36,467 nucleotides of DNA from Roseomonas sp. (GCA_020249825.1 JADCEX010000131.1:1-36467), one strand, 5' to 3'; positions 16,347-24,873 are shown, counted from the first letter of the stretch. Notes: a model not told the origin generated them from the letters alone. Numbers and translations: made by a program.

Positions 16347-17438
16347 ATGAAGGCAACGCCCCCTTTCCTGAGTGTTACCGGGCTTGAGAAAAGCTATGGC
16401 CCGCTCAAGGCCGTGAATGGTGTTTCCCTGACGGTGGAGGAAGGCCATACGCTTGCGCTTTTGGGGCCGAGTGGCTGCGGCAAGACCACCATGCTCCGCT
16501 GCATTGCCGGGCTTGAAACGCCTGAAGCCGGCCGCATCGAAATCGGCGATGTCTGTGTTTTTGATGCCGCGCAGCGCATCAATCTGCAACCGGAAGCGCG
16601 CGGGCTTGGCATTGTGTTCCAATCCTACGCCGTCTGGCCGCATATGACTGTGGCGGAAAATGTCGGCTTTCCGCTCAAGGTCAGGAAAATCGGCAGTACG
16701 GAACGTGATCAGCGTGTCGCACGCATCCTGGATATTGTCGGGCTCGGCGCTTGGCATGACCGTCCAGCCACTAATCTTTCCGGCGGCCAGCAGCAGCGCG
16801 TGGCGCTGGCGCGCGCCCTGATCCATGAGCCGCGCTTGGTGTTGTTCGATGAAGCATTGTCCAATCTTGACGCGCAGCTTCGCGAACAGATGCGGCTGGA
16901 ACTGAACTTACTCCAGGATAGGCTTGGCTTCACCGCGATTTACGTGACGCATGATCAGGCAGAGGCCTTCGGCCTTGCCGAGCATATCGTGGTGATGAAT
17001 AAGGGCCGTATCGAAACCCAAGGCCCGCCGCGGCGGATTTTTCATGAACCCGATACGGCCTTTGTTGCGCGGTTTCTGGGCTTTAATTTATTGCCTGGCA
17101 GTATCACGAGGTTGGACGGTGCGCAGGCGGAAGTCACGCTTGCGGGCGGTGCCCGCATTCGCGGCCATATCCCAGCCAAAGCAGGCAAACTTACCGAAGG
17201 CGATGCCGCGATTGCCTGCATCCGCAAGGAACATGTGCAGCTGAGCGCGACGCCCGGCAGCATAATGGCGCGTATTCGCGGGTCATCCTTTCTTGGTCTT
17301 GCTGATGAATTCATCCTGGATTTCGGCGGGCAGGAATTGCGCGCCATCCAGCATTTTCCCGAAGCCCGCGCAGATATGATGGTGGGTGTGGATATCCCAT
17401 CTGCCCATTGCGTGATCCTGCCGCCAGAAGATCAATAG
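16347..17438 (+). CDS. Fbp/Pot-type ABC transporter ATP-binding protein
   Basis: 363 residues. Walker A is GPSGCGKTT, the Q-loop VFQSYAVWPHMT, the signature LSGGQQQR, Walker B LVLFDEALSNLD and the H-loop YVTHDQ. Residues from about 240 onward form the MOI/TOBE regulatory domain typical of the FbpC/PotA/MalK group. It hydrolyses ATP to drive uptake through the permease just upstream. Walker B has DEAL rather than DEPL, a frequent variant in this group. The last seven bases overlap the end of the converging SDR gene, so no terminator fits between the two operons. Confidence 0.94.
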   Translation: MKATPPFLSVTGLEKSYGPLKAVNGVSLTVEEGHTLALLGPSGCGKTTMLRCIAGLETPEAGRIEIGDVCVFDAAQRINLQPEARGLGIVFQSYAVWPHMTVAENVGFPLKVRKIGSTERDQRVARILDIVGLGAWHDRPATNLSGGQQQRVALARALIHEPRLVLFDEALSNLDAQLREQMRLELNLLQDRLGFTAIYVTHDQAEAFGLAEHIVVMNKGRIETQGPPRRIFHEPDTAFVARFLGFNLLPGSITRLDGAQAEVTLAGGARIRGHIPAKAGKLTEGDAAIACIRKEHVQLSATPGSIMARIRGSSFLGLADEFILDFGGQELRAIQHFPEARADMMVGVDIPSAHCVILPPEDQ

Positions 17439-18190
17439 GCTGTCAGGCCACCATCCACTGGCAGGATCTGACCTGTCACCGCAGCAGCCAAGGGGCTCAC
17501 CAGATAGGCGACGGCGGCAGCCACTTCCTCAGCGGTTGGGAAGCGGCCAGTTGGGATGCGGTCCAGCATGCGTTGGCGCCGCGCAGGGTCCGCCAAAATA
17601 CGCGTGCGTGATGGCGTCAGCACCGTACCAGGCGCTACGGCATTTACGCGTATGCCCTTGGCGGCCCATTCAATCGCCAGCGCGCGGGTCATTTGCACAA
17701 TACCGCCCTTGGAAATGCTATAGACGGAACGATCCGCAATGCCGATCAGCCCATGGGTGGAAGCGATGCTGACAATTGCGCCTGGCCGTCCCGCGGCGAT
17801 ACAGCGCGCGGCCATGCGCGCGGCAAGAAAATAGCTGCCTTTCAAATTCACATCCATCACCTGATCATATTCATCCCAGCTGACATCAATTACTGGCTTG
17901 TTCAGCGTGCAGCCGGCATTATTCACCAAAACACCAATGGGGCCGAAGGCAGCCTCGGCCCTCTCCATCAGGGCGTTGATACTGCCTTCTTCGAGCAGAT
18001 TGAGCGGCAATCCCAGCGCGCGCCGGCCGCGCGCTTCAATACCTGCAATGGTTTCCACCAGACTTTCGGTTGCAAGGTCAGTGACAATGACGTCATGGCC
18101 CGCTTCAGCCAAGGCCCAGGCGGTGGCTTGGCCAATACCCTCGGTAGCGCCGGTGACGATAGCGGTCTTGGTAGGGAGTGGATCATTCAT
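17432..18190 (-). CDS. SDR family NAD(P)-dependent oxidoreductase
   Basis: 252 residues. TGATEGIG (cofactor loop), NNAG, Ser in SIASTHGL, YSISK (catalytic Tyr and Lys) and the C-terminal TGQILPVDGGLTAY all match classical SDRs of the FabG type. Asp in VTDLA after the second strand favours NAD. I set the start at 18190, where ATG overlaps the TGA of the receptor gene upstream (ATGA), rather than an ATG seven codons earlier inside that gene. Last gene of the Bug-receptor/ABC-receptor/SDR operon. Its role would be oxidation of a hydroxy compound taken up by one of the two receptors; inferred only. Confidence 0.92.
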   Translation of the reverse strand: MNDPLPTKTAIVTGATEGIGQATAWALAEAGHDVIVTDLATESLVETIAGIEARGRRALGLPLNLLEEGSINALMERAEAAFGPIGVLVNNAGCTLNKPVIDVSWDEYDQVMDVNLKGSYFLAARMAARCIAAGRPGAIVSIASTHGLIGIADRSVYSISKGGIVQMTRALAIEWAAKGIRVNAVAPGTVLTPSRTRILADPARRQRMLDRIPTGRFPTAEEVAAAVAYLVSPLAAAVTGQILPVDGGLTAY

Positions 18191-19284
18191 GACTTGAAAA
18201 TACGCGTCCAATCCTCGCGATGCTTTTGCAGATCAGCGGTGGTCATGCCGCGCCAATCCAGATCCAGCAGCTTCAACTGCTCAATCGCCGGTGCATATTC
18301 CGGCAGCGGGCTGCGAAAGCCTGAACGGCCAGAGATCAGCGCTTCACGCCGCGCCAGGATTTGCTGGCCCGCCTCCGAATGGATGAAATCCGTCCAAAGC
18401 CGTGCGGCATTCGGGCTTGGTGCCTTTTGCAGAATGAAACTGCTTTGCGGCATCAACACCACGCCTTCCTGTGGCATGAGGAAGCGGAGCTTCGCACCTT
18501 GCGCGTTATTCTGAAAGGCGCGCGTCGGCATGCCGGAAAACGCCATCAGATCCTGCCCTGTCACCAGCCGCTGCGCCACCTGTTCCGACCGCAACAGAAA
18601 GGCCGGCTTCATCGCAGCCAGATCAGTGAAAAACCGTGTCGGCAGCGCCTTGGTTTGGCCAATATAGGTCGCAAGGTAGGAGGCTGAGACCGCCGCATCA
18701 CCAATGGAAATCCGCCCCTGCGGCACGGCATTGATCACATCCAGCCAGGATTTGCCTGAAAAATTCAGCCTTTCCGCATTCCACATGGGCACAAACACAT
18801 AAGCGCCATTGAAGGCAAAAACGTCCTTCTCACCAAGCCCCGCTTCAAATACACGCCCATACTGCGCCAATTCCGGGCTGGCATAACGCGCGACATGGCC
18901 GGCGGCAAGTTTTTCAAACACCCAGGTCGGTGAGGCAATGGCCGCAACGTCAATCGTGACGCGATCAGCGGCCAGTTCCTGTTCAATGCGCGTCACCAAG
19001 GCGCCGGTGCCGGTCAGCGTGTAATTCACGCGAAAAGCACTGGACAGGCCGTAATGGCGCCTGAAGGCCGCTTGCAATTCATCATGCGTTTCAGGCTGGA
19101 TCACCGTATCCCAATAGGTCATGCGCCCTTCGCGCCTTGCGCCTTCAATCAATGGCGCCAGGCGTTCACGTTCCGCGGGCGTGGCAGCCGCAAGGGCGGG
19201 TGCCTGCTGCGCCCAGGCCGTGCCGATATTGAAGACACCAAGCGCGCCCGCACCCAGTGCAAAATTGAAGCCCCGACGTTTCAT
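18187..19284 (-). CDS. ABC transporter extracellular solute-binding protein (Fbp/iron class)
   Basis: 365 residues. It begins with KRRGFNFALGAGALGV and an Ala-x-Ala site (TAWAQQ), a Tat- or Sec-type signal peptide. The mature part has the type-2 periplasmic-binding layout: APLIEGARREGRMTYWDT, then LTGTGALVTRIEQELAA, SPTWVFEKLAAGHVARY and a C-terminal AARLWTDFIHSEAGQQILA, all typical of the FbpA/PotD-like cluster. The adjacent Tyr-Tyr iron-binding pair of true FbpA proteins is not present, so an organic ligand is more likely than ferric iron. It is the natural partner of the Fbp-type permease and ATPase encoded on the opposite strand just beyond the SDR. AAAGGTG supports the ATG at 19284. Confidence 0.88.
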   Translation of the reverse strand: MKRRGFNFALGAGALGVFNIGTAWAQQAPALAAATPAERERLAPLIEGARREGRMTYWDTVIQPETHDELQAAFRRHYGLSSAFRVNYTLTGTGALVTRIEQELAADRVTIDVAAIASPTWVFEKLAAGHVARYASPELAQYGRVFEAGLGEKDVFAFNGAYVFVPMWNAERLNFSGKSWLDVINAVPQGRISIGDAAVSASYLATYIGQTKALPTRFFTDLAAMKPAFLLRSEQVAQRLVTGQDLMAFSGMPTRAFQNNAQGAKLRFLMPQEGVVLMPQSSFILQKAPSPNAARLWTDFIHSEAGQQILARREALISGRSGFRSPLPEYAPAIEQLKLLDLDWRGMTTADLQKHREDWTRIFKS

Positions 19285-19297
19285 CCCAGCACCTTTA

Positions 19298-20275
19298 TTA
19301 GTTGAGAGTTGCCCGCGTTTCATTCACCAAAGTGGTCCATAAGCGGCGTTCTTCCGCCCAATAGGCGTCCATGGCTTCAGGCGTGCCCACCATTGGTTCA
19401 TGCGCGCCTTCCGCCATGCGTTGGCGAATAGCGGGGCTTTCAATCCAGCGATTCGTCTCGGCATTCAGTCTTTCGACAATCGCACGCGGCGTGCCGGTGG
19501 GGGCATAAAGCCCGAACCAGACGGTTTCATAAAAGCCAGGATAGCCTTCTTCTTCCAAGGTCGGCACCTCGGGCATTTGCGGCGCGCGGTTGCGGCCCGT
19601 GAGTGAAAGCCCGCGCAGCAGCCCATCACGAATCATGGGTCCCGCATTGCCAATATTGTCGAAGATGTAATCGCTCTCGCCTTGCGAAACTGCCAGGATC
19701 CCCGCTGGCCCACCACGATAGGGCACATGCACGCGCCGAAACCCGGCACGCTGATGAAAGCGTTCAGCCATCATATGCCCGACGCTGCCAATGCCCTGGC
19801 TTGCCATATTCACTTCGCGATTCCCGGCCTTGGCCCAGGCAACAAATTCCGCCGTATTCTTGACAGGCAATTTGGGCGAGACAATCAGCATCATGCCATA
19901 ACGATAAATTGCCGCCACGGCGGTGAAGGCGCGCACCGGATCATAAGGTACGCTTGGCAGTACAAGCGGTGAGACGATATGCGCCGTATTCGATGAAAGC
20001 AGGAGAGTCCAGCCATCCGGCGCGGCCTGCGCAACGGCGGCGGTGCCGATAGTACCGGTGCCGCCCACGCGGTTTTCGGTGACAAAGGTGCCGCCGAAAA
20101 CACGCGAAAAATGCTCACATAACAGGCGCGTGTAGATATCACCCGGACCACCCGCTTGGGATGGGTGAATGATCCTGACCGGGCGTGTGCCGGGCCAATT
20201 TCCGACAGCCTGCGCCTGCACGATTGCAGGCGCGGCCAAGAACGCGGCACCTGCGAAGAACCCTCTGCGTTTCAT
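19298..20275 (-). CDS. Bug/TctC-family periplasmic substrate-binding protein
   Basis: 325 residues from the ATG at 20275, which follows AAGGAAGCAGGG. Signal peptide KRRGFFAGAAFLAAPAIVQAQ ends with an Ala-x-Ala-type site. Bug hallmarks: WPGTRPVRIIHPSQAGGPGD, VTENRVGGTGTIG, PDGWTLLLSS, HVPYRGGPAG and the C-terminal ATGTPRAIV-like stretch (YAPTGTPRAI). No TctA/TctB membrane proteins are in the window, so it may be an orphan receptor or work with a transporter elsewhere. First gene of the three-gene minus-strand operon, divergent from the thiolase operon across a regulatory region of more than 350 bases. Confidence 0.92.
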   Translation of the reverse strand: MKRRGFFAGAAFLAAPAIVQAQAVGNWPGTRPVRIIHPSQAGGPGDIYTRLLCEHFSRVFGGTFVTENRVGGTGTIGTAAVAQAAPDGWTLLLSSNTAHIVSPLVLPSVPYDPVRAFTAVAAIYRYGMMLIVSPKLPVKNTAEFVAWAKAGNREVNMASQGIGSVGHMMAERFHQRAGFRRVHVPYRGGPAGILAVSQGESDYIFDNIGNAGPMIRDGLLRGLSLTGRNRAPQMPEVPTLEEEGYPGFYETVWFGLYAPTGTPRAIVERLNAETNRWIESPAIRQRMAEGAHEPMVGTPEAMDAYWAEERRLWTTLVNETRATLN

Positions 20276-20538
20276 CCCTGCTTCCTTTTTTTGTTGCAAG
20301 AAGCCATTCCCGAAAGGCTAGATTTGATTGGGGCGCTACGCAAGCGGTTGGTCGTCCATAAGCCTGATGGGCGCTACTCCCCGATCTGACACCAAATCCT
20401 TTGAGGTCGACTGGCTGGCTATCGGATTGATTGGTCCGTCGGCAGGCGGGGCTATGCCGCATTTTTGTGATTTATCAACCGACAATGCTGTCGAAGCTTC
20501 CCCCTCATCCTGCAGTTTTGCGTCTTTTGTCATGGGCA
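20276..20538. promoter_or_regulatory. Divergent intergenic region between the two operons
   Basis: This stretch must contain the promoter of the minus-strand Bug operon and the distal control region of the thiolase operon. The frame of the thiolase gene happens to be open across it but codes for nothing recognisable. A short palindrome, GAAGCTTC at about 20494, is present. I see no further structure that I can support. Confidence 0.4.
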
Positions 20539-20584
20539 TTGACAACCGCGCCATTTGTCCGCGAAGCTACCTGAAAGCGCTTTC
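20539..20584 (+). promoter_or_regulatory. Putative promoter with LacI-type operator for the thiolase/Dpp operon
   Basis: TTGACA at 20539-20544 is a perfect -35 box; a weak -10 could lie near 20563-20569 (GAAGCTA). Immediately after it is the perfect 12-bp palindrome GAAAGCGCTTTC at 20573-20584, preceded by T, giving TGAAAGCGCTTTC, very close to the general LacI/GalR operator with its central CG. The operator would cover the transcription start, the expected place for repression. The LacI-family gene at 27749 in the same operon is the obvious candidate to bind it. Sequence features are seen; the promoter function and the regulator pairing are inferred. Confidence 0.6.
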
Positions 20585-20646
20585 TTTCGCGCGCAAGCTG
20601 AAGCGATACTGCGCAAAGCACATCGCTATCGAAGGAGGAAACAGGA

Positions 20647-20718
20647 ATGGGCGCACAGCCCCTTACCCTGCGCGGGGCTCTGCGGCCTCTCGCATGCGCG
20701 CGGAACTGCGGCTCGTGA
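20647..20718 (+). CDS. Possible 23-codon leader ORF
   Basis: A strong ribosome site (AAGGAGG at about 20633-20639) stands seven bases before the ATG at 20647. This reading frame runs 23 codons (begins MGAQPLTL) and stops with TGA at 20716-20718, which overlaps a GTG in the thiolase frame (GTGA at 20715-20718). The best Shine-Dalgarno sequence of the operon thus serves a tiny frame coupled to the first enzyme. It may be a leader peptide, or the mark of a one-base indel that detached the real start of the thiolase gene. No family is recognised. Confidence 0.35.
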   Translation: MGAQPLTLRGALRPLACARNCGS

Positions 20719-21845
20719 ACGCGCTGCACCGCCTCAAGGACCGCATTGCCATCGTCGGCGTCGGCAACACTGCCTACGGCAACTTCCCTGATATAGATGA
20801 TTATGGCCTTGGCGCCCGCGCCTTCCGCAGCGCCATTGAGGATTGCGGACTGGACAAAAACAAGATTGACGGCCTGCTCACTTGCCGCGTGCCGTATTAC
20901 GCGCGCATGGGTGAAATTCTTGGGCTCAATCCGCGCTGGACAATCCAGCTACCGCCGCACGGAAGAATGTCCGGCATGGCAATCATTGAAGCTGCGGCGG
21001 CACTTGATGCAGGGCTTTGTGATTATGCGGCCCTGATCTACGGTAATATCGGCCGCTCCCGCCGCGTGAATTACGGTGGCGACGAAAGCCCCGGCATTTG
21101 GGACCCTTGGGGGTTCACCTCCCCAGGTGCGGCACATGCGCTGATGTTCCAGCGCCACCGCGCGCTCTATGGCACAACGACGCGCCAATTGGCCGAAGTG
21201 TCTGTGGCCTTTCGCCATCACGCCTGCCTCAACCCTTCGGCAGTGATGAAGCAGCCCATCACCATTGATGATCATGAATCTGCCCGTTTCATCACCGAAC
21301 CGCTTCGCCTGCTTGACTATTGCCTGATCAATGATGGCGCCGTGTGCATCATCATGACCACGAAGGATCGTGCGCGTGATCTCAAGAAGCGCCCCGTGAT
21401 GATTTCCGGTATCGGCGCGCGGGAAGCCTTCAGCACGGCCTCCATCTCAAATTTCGACCTCAATTTCTGGTATGATGAAATGCAGGATGTGGCCGCCCAG
21501 GCCTATGGCATGGCGGGCGTCGGGCCTTCTGATGTTGATGCGCTGATGTGCTACGACAATTTCAGCCCAACGGTGCTGTTCAGCCTTGAGGGCCTTGGCT
21601 TCTGCAAACAAGGCGAGGCGGGTTCCTTTGTGGAAGGCGGAGCGCTTAAGCTCGGTGGTCGGCTGCCGACCAATACCGATGGCGGGCATCTGTCGAACTC
21701 CTACATGCAGGGCTGGGCGCTGAACATTGAAGCAGTGCGCCAAATCCGCGGCGAATGCGGTGCACGCCAGGTGCAGGACGCAGAGGTCGTGCAGTATTGC
21801 GGCGCCACGCCGTGCTCACGATCCATCATCTACACACCGGGCTGA
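20694..21845 (+). CDS. Thiolase-like protein (SCP-x/Ltp type) lacking the nucleophilic Cys
   Basis: About 383 residues. Thiolase landmarks: DRIAIVGVGNTAYG at the N-terminus, the dimer-core helix SGMAIIEAAAALDAG, and the C-terminal GGHLSNSYMQGW with CGATPCSRSIIY. At the site of the usual CxSG, residues 91-94 read RMSG, so the acyl-accepting Cys is replaced by Arg. This is known in SCP-x-like thiolase homologues that pair with a DUF35 protein and act as aldolases (for example in steroid side-chain loss) rather than Claisen thiolases. The DUF35 partner follows immediately. The start is uncertain: ATG 20694, GTG 20715 and a strong ribosome site in another frame compete. The family is sure; aldolase activity is inferred. 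Confidence 0.85.
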   Translation: MRAELRLVNALHRLKDRIAIVGVGNTAYGNFPDIDDYGLGARAFRSAIEDCGLDKNKIDGLLTCRVPYYARMGEILGLNPRWTIQLPPHGRMSGMAIIEAAAALDAGLCDYAALIYGNIGRSRRVNYGGDESPGIWDPWGFTSPGAAHALMFQRHRALYGTTTRQLAEVSVAFRHHACLNPSAVMKQPITIDDHESARFITEPLRLLDYCLINDGAVCIIMTTKDRARDLKKRPVMISGIGAREAFSTASISNFDLNFWYDEMQDVAAQAYGMAGVGPSDVDALMCYDNFSPTVLFSLEGLGFCKQGEAGSFVEGGALKLGGRLPTNTDGGHLSNSYMQGWALNIEAVRQIRGECGARQVQDAEVVQYCGATPCSRSIIYTPG

Positions 21846-21856
21846 GGGAGGATTCC

Positions 21857-22273
21857 ATGCAGCCAGCAATGCCCGCCAAGCCCCGTCCGCGGATTGATAC
21901 CGTCAGCCGCGGTTTCTGGGACAATGCCCGCGAAGGTCGTCTTTCCGTACAGCGCTGCGACGACTGTTCGGATATTCATTTTCCGGGATCGCCGGTCTGC
22001 CCAAAATGCTTATCAGAAAAGCAATCCTGGGTCCCGGTCTCTGGCCGCGGCACGGTGCTTTCCTGGGTCCGTTTCCACCGTGCCTATTGGGATTGTTTCC
22101 GCGCCGACATTCCCTACCTGGTCGCGCTCGTAGGCCTTGAGGAAGGACCGATGTTGATGACCAGCATCGTGAATGCGCCTGCCGATGGGCCAAAGATCGG
22201 TGCATCCGTCACCGCTGTCTTCGAGCAAGCCGATGACGAGCTGACGTTGCCGAAGTTCCGCGTCGTTCTCTGA
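21857..22273 (+). CDS. DUF35 / Zn-ribbon OB-fold protein, partner of the thiolase-like protein
   Basis: 138 residues. An N-terminal helix (SRGFWDNAREGRLSVQRC) leads to a rubredoxin-like zinc ribbon with Cys 34, 37, 48 and 51 (CDDC and CPKC), then an OB-fold beginning GRGTVLSWVRFHRAYW. This is the usual DUF35 arrangement. Such proteins bind acyl-CoA and form complexes with thiolase-fold or acyl-CoA hydratase partners. GGGAGG eight bases before the ATG makes the start secure, and it follows the thiolase-like gene by 11 bases. With the Cys-less thiolase homologue it most likely forms a retro-aldolase or acyltransferase complex. Confidence 0.92.
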   Translation: MQPAMPAKPRPRIDTVSRGFWDNAREGRLSVQRCDDCSDIHFPGSPVCPKCLSEKQSWVPVSGRGTVLSWVRFHRAYWDCFRADIPYLVALVGLEEGPMLMTSIVNAPADGPKIGASVTAVFEQADDELTLPKFRVVL

Positions 22274-22321
22274 ACAAAGCCTCGGCCGGGACCGGGGAGT
22301 TTCCATGGAAGGAAAAACAAG

Positions 22322-23914
22322 ATGATGCGTATCTTAAGGGTGGCAACCCTGGCGCTGGCCATGTTGGGACCGCTGGTCGCGTCAGCTCAAACGCAGCCAC
22401 CGGCTGCGACGCGCGCCAATACCTTGCGCGTGGTGGTGCATGCCAACCTGCAAATTCTTGATCCGGTCTGGACCACGTCCTTCATCTCCGGGCGCCATGC
22501 CTACCTGATCTATGACACGCTTTACGCGATGAATTCGCGCTTCGAGCCCCAACCGCAAATGGCGGAGGGGCACGAGATGCTTGAAGGTGGTCTGGTCTAT
22601 CGCATCCGGCTGCGCGACGGCCTGCGTTTCCATGATGGCAATCCCGTCCGGTCACAGGATGTTGTCGTATCATTGCGGCGTTGGATGAGTCGCGATGTCA
22701 TGGGCCAGCAAATGGCCGCCGTGACCGACACGATCACCGCGCTGGACGACCGCACTTTCGAAATCCGCCTCAAGGAACGTTGGGGCTTGGTGCTGGATGC
22801 GCTGGCGAAGCCTTCCAACCCGCCCTTCATCATGCCGGAACGCATTGCGCAGACGCCCGCCACCACGCAGGTGACTGAAACGATCGGTTCGGGCCCCTTC
22901 ATCTTTGTGCGTGAGGAATGGCGTCCGGGTAACCGCGTTGTCTACCGGCGCAACCCGGATTATGTGCCGCGTGCCGAACCGGCGGATTACCTCTCGGGTG
23001 GCAAGCGCGCCCTCGTTGAGCGTGTTGAATGGCTCTATATGCCGGACCACAATACGGCGCTTGCCGCGCTGAACGCCGGCGAGATTGACTATTTCGAGGC
23101 GCCGCCGCTGGACTTCATCAACGTCCTTGCGCGCAACCGCAACATTCGCCTCATCAATATTGATGCCATCGGCACTTCGGGGGTGATCCGTCCGAACCAT
23201 ATTCATCCACCGTTCAACGACCCCCGTGCACGCCAGGCACTCGCGCATCTTGTGCGCCAGGAAGATTATATGCGCGTGGTGGTGGGTAATCCGCAGCTTT
23301 ACAGGCCTTTCTGCGGCTCCTTCTTCATGTGTGGTTCTGGGAACGGAACTGAGGTAGGCAGCGAGCCCTTCCGTGAGCCCAATGTCGAACGGGCGCGTCA
23401 GCTATTGCGCGAAGCCGGCTATAATGGCGAGCCCATCGTTGTGCTGCAGCCAACCGACCGTGCACAGTACAATGCCGCAACCATGGTGCTGATCCAGGCG
23501 CTGCGCCGTGCCGGTGTCAATGTCGATGTGCAGGCGATGGATTGGAGCACGCTGCTGTCACGCCGCGCCAACCGCAATGATCCTTATCAGGGCGGCTACC
23601 ACCTGTTCGTGACCACGCATGGCGGCCCCACCACGGCGCTGCCGCCTTCCAACACCTGGTTCAATACCCGTTGTGAGCGTGCCAATCCGGGCTGGGCCTG
23701 CGACCAGGAACTGGTGCAGATGGTCGCCGATTGGTCGCGGGAAGCCGATCCGGCGGCCCGCAAACCGATCCTGGAGCGCATCAACCGCCGCGCCTGGGAA
23801 GTGATCCCATATGTTCCCTATGGTCAGTACAGTCAGCCGGTGGCCGTCCGTGCGAATATTCACGGCGTTCTGGAAGCCGGCATCCCGGTTTACTGGAACA
23901 TCGAGAAACGATGA
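22322..23914 (+). CDS. Dipeptide/oligopeptide-type ABC transporter substrate-binding protein
   Basis: 530 residues, a normal size for family 5 receptors (DppA/OppA type). Signal peptide: RILRVATLALAMLGPLVASAQ. Conserved features: LRVVVHANLQILDPVWTT, the family helix-strand YRIRLRDGLRFHDGNPVRSQDVVVSL (given here only as RIRLRDGLRFHDG), GSGPFIF and NHIHPPFNDPRARQALAH. These receptors bind peptides, but many bind opines, sugars, nickel or other organic solutes, so peptide uptake is not certain; the gene's place among CoA-dependent catabolic genes suggests an organic acid or amide. AAGGAAAAACAAG precedes the ATG. Next come the two permeases and two ATPases in canonical order. Confidence 0.93.
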   Translation: MMRILRVATLALAMLGPLVASAQTQPPAATRANTLRVVVHANLQILDPVWTTSFISGRHAYLIYDTLYAMNSRFEPQPQMAEGHEMLEGGLVYRIRLRDGLRFHDGNPVRSQDVVVSLRRWMSRDVMGQQMAAVTDTITALDDRTFEIRLKERWGLVLDALAKPSNPPFIMPERIAQTPATTQVTETIGSGPFIFVREEWRPGNRVVYRRNPDYVPRAEPADYLSGGKRALVERVEWLYMPDHNTALAALNAGEIDYFEAPPLDFINVLARNRNIRLINIDAIGTSGVIRPNHIHPPFNDPRARQALAHLVRQEDYMRVVVGNPQLYRPFCGSFFMCGSGNGTEVGSEPFREPNVERARQLLREAGYNGEPIVVLQPTDRAQYNAATMVLIQALRRAGVNVDVQAMDWSTLLSRRANRNDPYQGGYHLFVTTHGGPTTALPPSNTWFNTRCERANPGWACDQELVQMVADWSREADPAARKPILERINRRAWEVIPYVPYGQYSQPVAVRANIHGVLEAGIPVYWNIEKR

Positions 23915-23931
23915 CCTGACGGAAGCCTTTC

Positions 23932-24873
23932 ATGTGGTACTACGTCACCAAGCGCATCCTCGCGACCCTGCCTGTCATGGGCGTGGTCGCGGTCATAGTG
24001 TTCCTTTTGCTGAGGCTAAGCCCCGGCGACCCGGCGGCGATCATCGCCGGGGATGACGCAACCAGCGAAGACATCGCGAAGATACGGGAGCATCTCGGCC
24101 TGGATCGGCCTTTGCTGACGCAATTCGTGCGGTGGATCGGGCAGCTCGCGACCGGCGACTTTGGCAATTCCATCTACCTTGAACGGCCCGTGCTTGGCCT
24201 GATCCTGGAAAGGGTGGAGCCGACCCTGGCGCTGTCGGTGACGACCATCATCTTCGCTGTTGTGCTGGCAGTGCCCATCGGCGTCCTGGCCGCTTGGCGC
24301 GCCGGCACCTGGATTGACCAGACCATCATGGCGCTGTCGGTCCTGGCCTTCTCCGTGCCGGTTTTTTTGATCGGCTACGGCCTGGTGATCGGCTTTTCCC
24401 TGACGCTGGAACTGCTGCCGGTACAGGGCTTTGTCAGTTTGTCCGAAGACCCGGTCGCGTTCCTGCGCCACCTTGTGCTGCCGACCGTGGCGCTTGGCCT
24501 TGTCTATACCGCGCTGATCGCCCGTATCACGCGCGCCACCATGCTTGAAACCCTCAATGAGGATTTCATCCGTACCGCCCGCGCCAAGGGCCTTGGTGAG
24601 CCGCGGGTATTGATCCTGCACTCGCTCAAGAACGCCTCGGTGCCCATCGTCACCACCATCGGTACCGGGATTGCGCTGCTGATCGGCGGTGTCGTCGTCA
24701 CGGAAAGCGTCTTTGCCGTGCCCGGGATCGGTCGCCTCACCATCGATGCCGTCATGCAGCGGGACTATCCGGTGATCCAGGGCGTGATCCTGGTTGTCGC
24801 CGGTGTTTACGTGCTTGTGAACCTTCTGATTGACCTGACCTATTCCTTGCTTGACCCGAGGATACGCTACTGA
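23932..24873 (+). CDS. Dpp/Opp-type ABC transporter permease (DppB-like)
   Basis: 313 residues. N-terminal MWYYVTKRILATLPVMGVVAV is typical of DppB, followed by the periplasmic loop LSPGDPAAIIAG and FGNSIYLERPV. Six membrane helices can be traced. The EAA loop TLNEDFIRTARAKGLGEPRVL is in the expected place, and the C-terminus ends with NLLIDLTYSLLDPRIRY, a DppB signature. It forms one half of the channel with the next gene product; the TGA of this gene overlaps the next ATG by one base. Confidence 0.95.
   Translation: MWYYVTKRILATLPVMGVVAVIVFLLLRLSPGDPAAIIAGDDATSEDIAKIREHLGLDRPLLTQFVRWIGQLATGDFGNSIYLERPVLGLILERVEPTLALSVTTIIFAVVLAVPIGVLAAWRAGTWIDQTIMALSVLAFSVPVFLIGYGLVIGFSLTLELLPVQGFVSLSEDPVAFLRHLVLPTVALGLVYTALIARITRATMLETLNEDFIRTARAKGLGEPRVLILHSLKNASVPIVTTIGTGIALLIGGVVVTESVFAVPGIGRLTIDAVMQRDYPVIQGVILVVAGVYVLVNLLIDLTYSLLDPRIRY

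Noticed and set aside
20328-20693. N-terminal extension of the thiolase-like protein.
   Set aside because: The open frame contains the promoter and operator and lacks conserved sequence; thiolases start near DRIAIVGVG.
22274-22321. Terminator after the DUF35 gene (CTCGG/CCGGGG stem).
   Set aside because: The stem is short and imperfect, has no T-run, and the following gene continues the operon.
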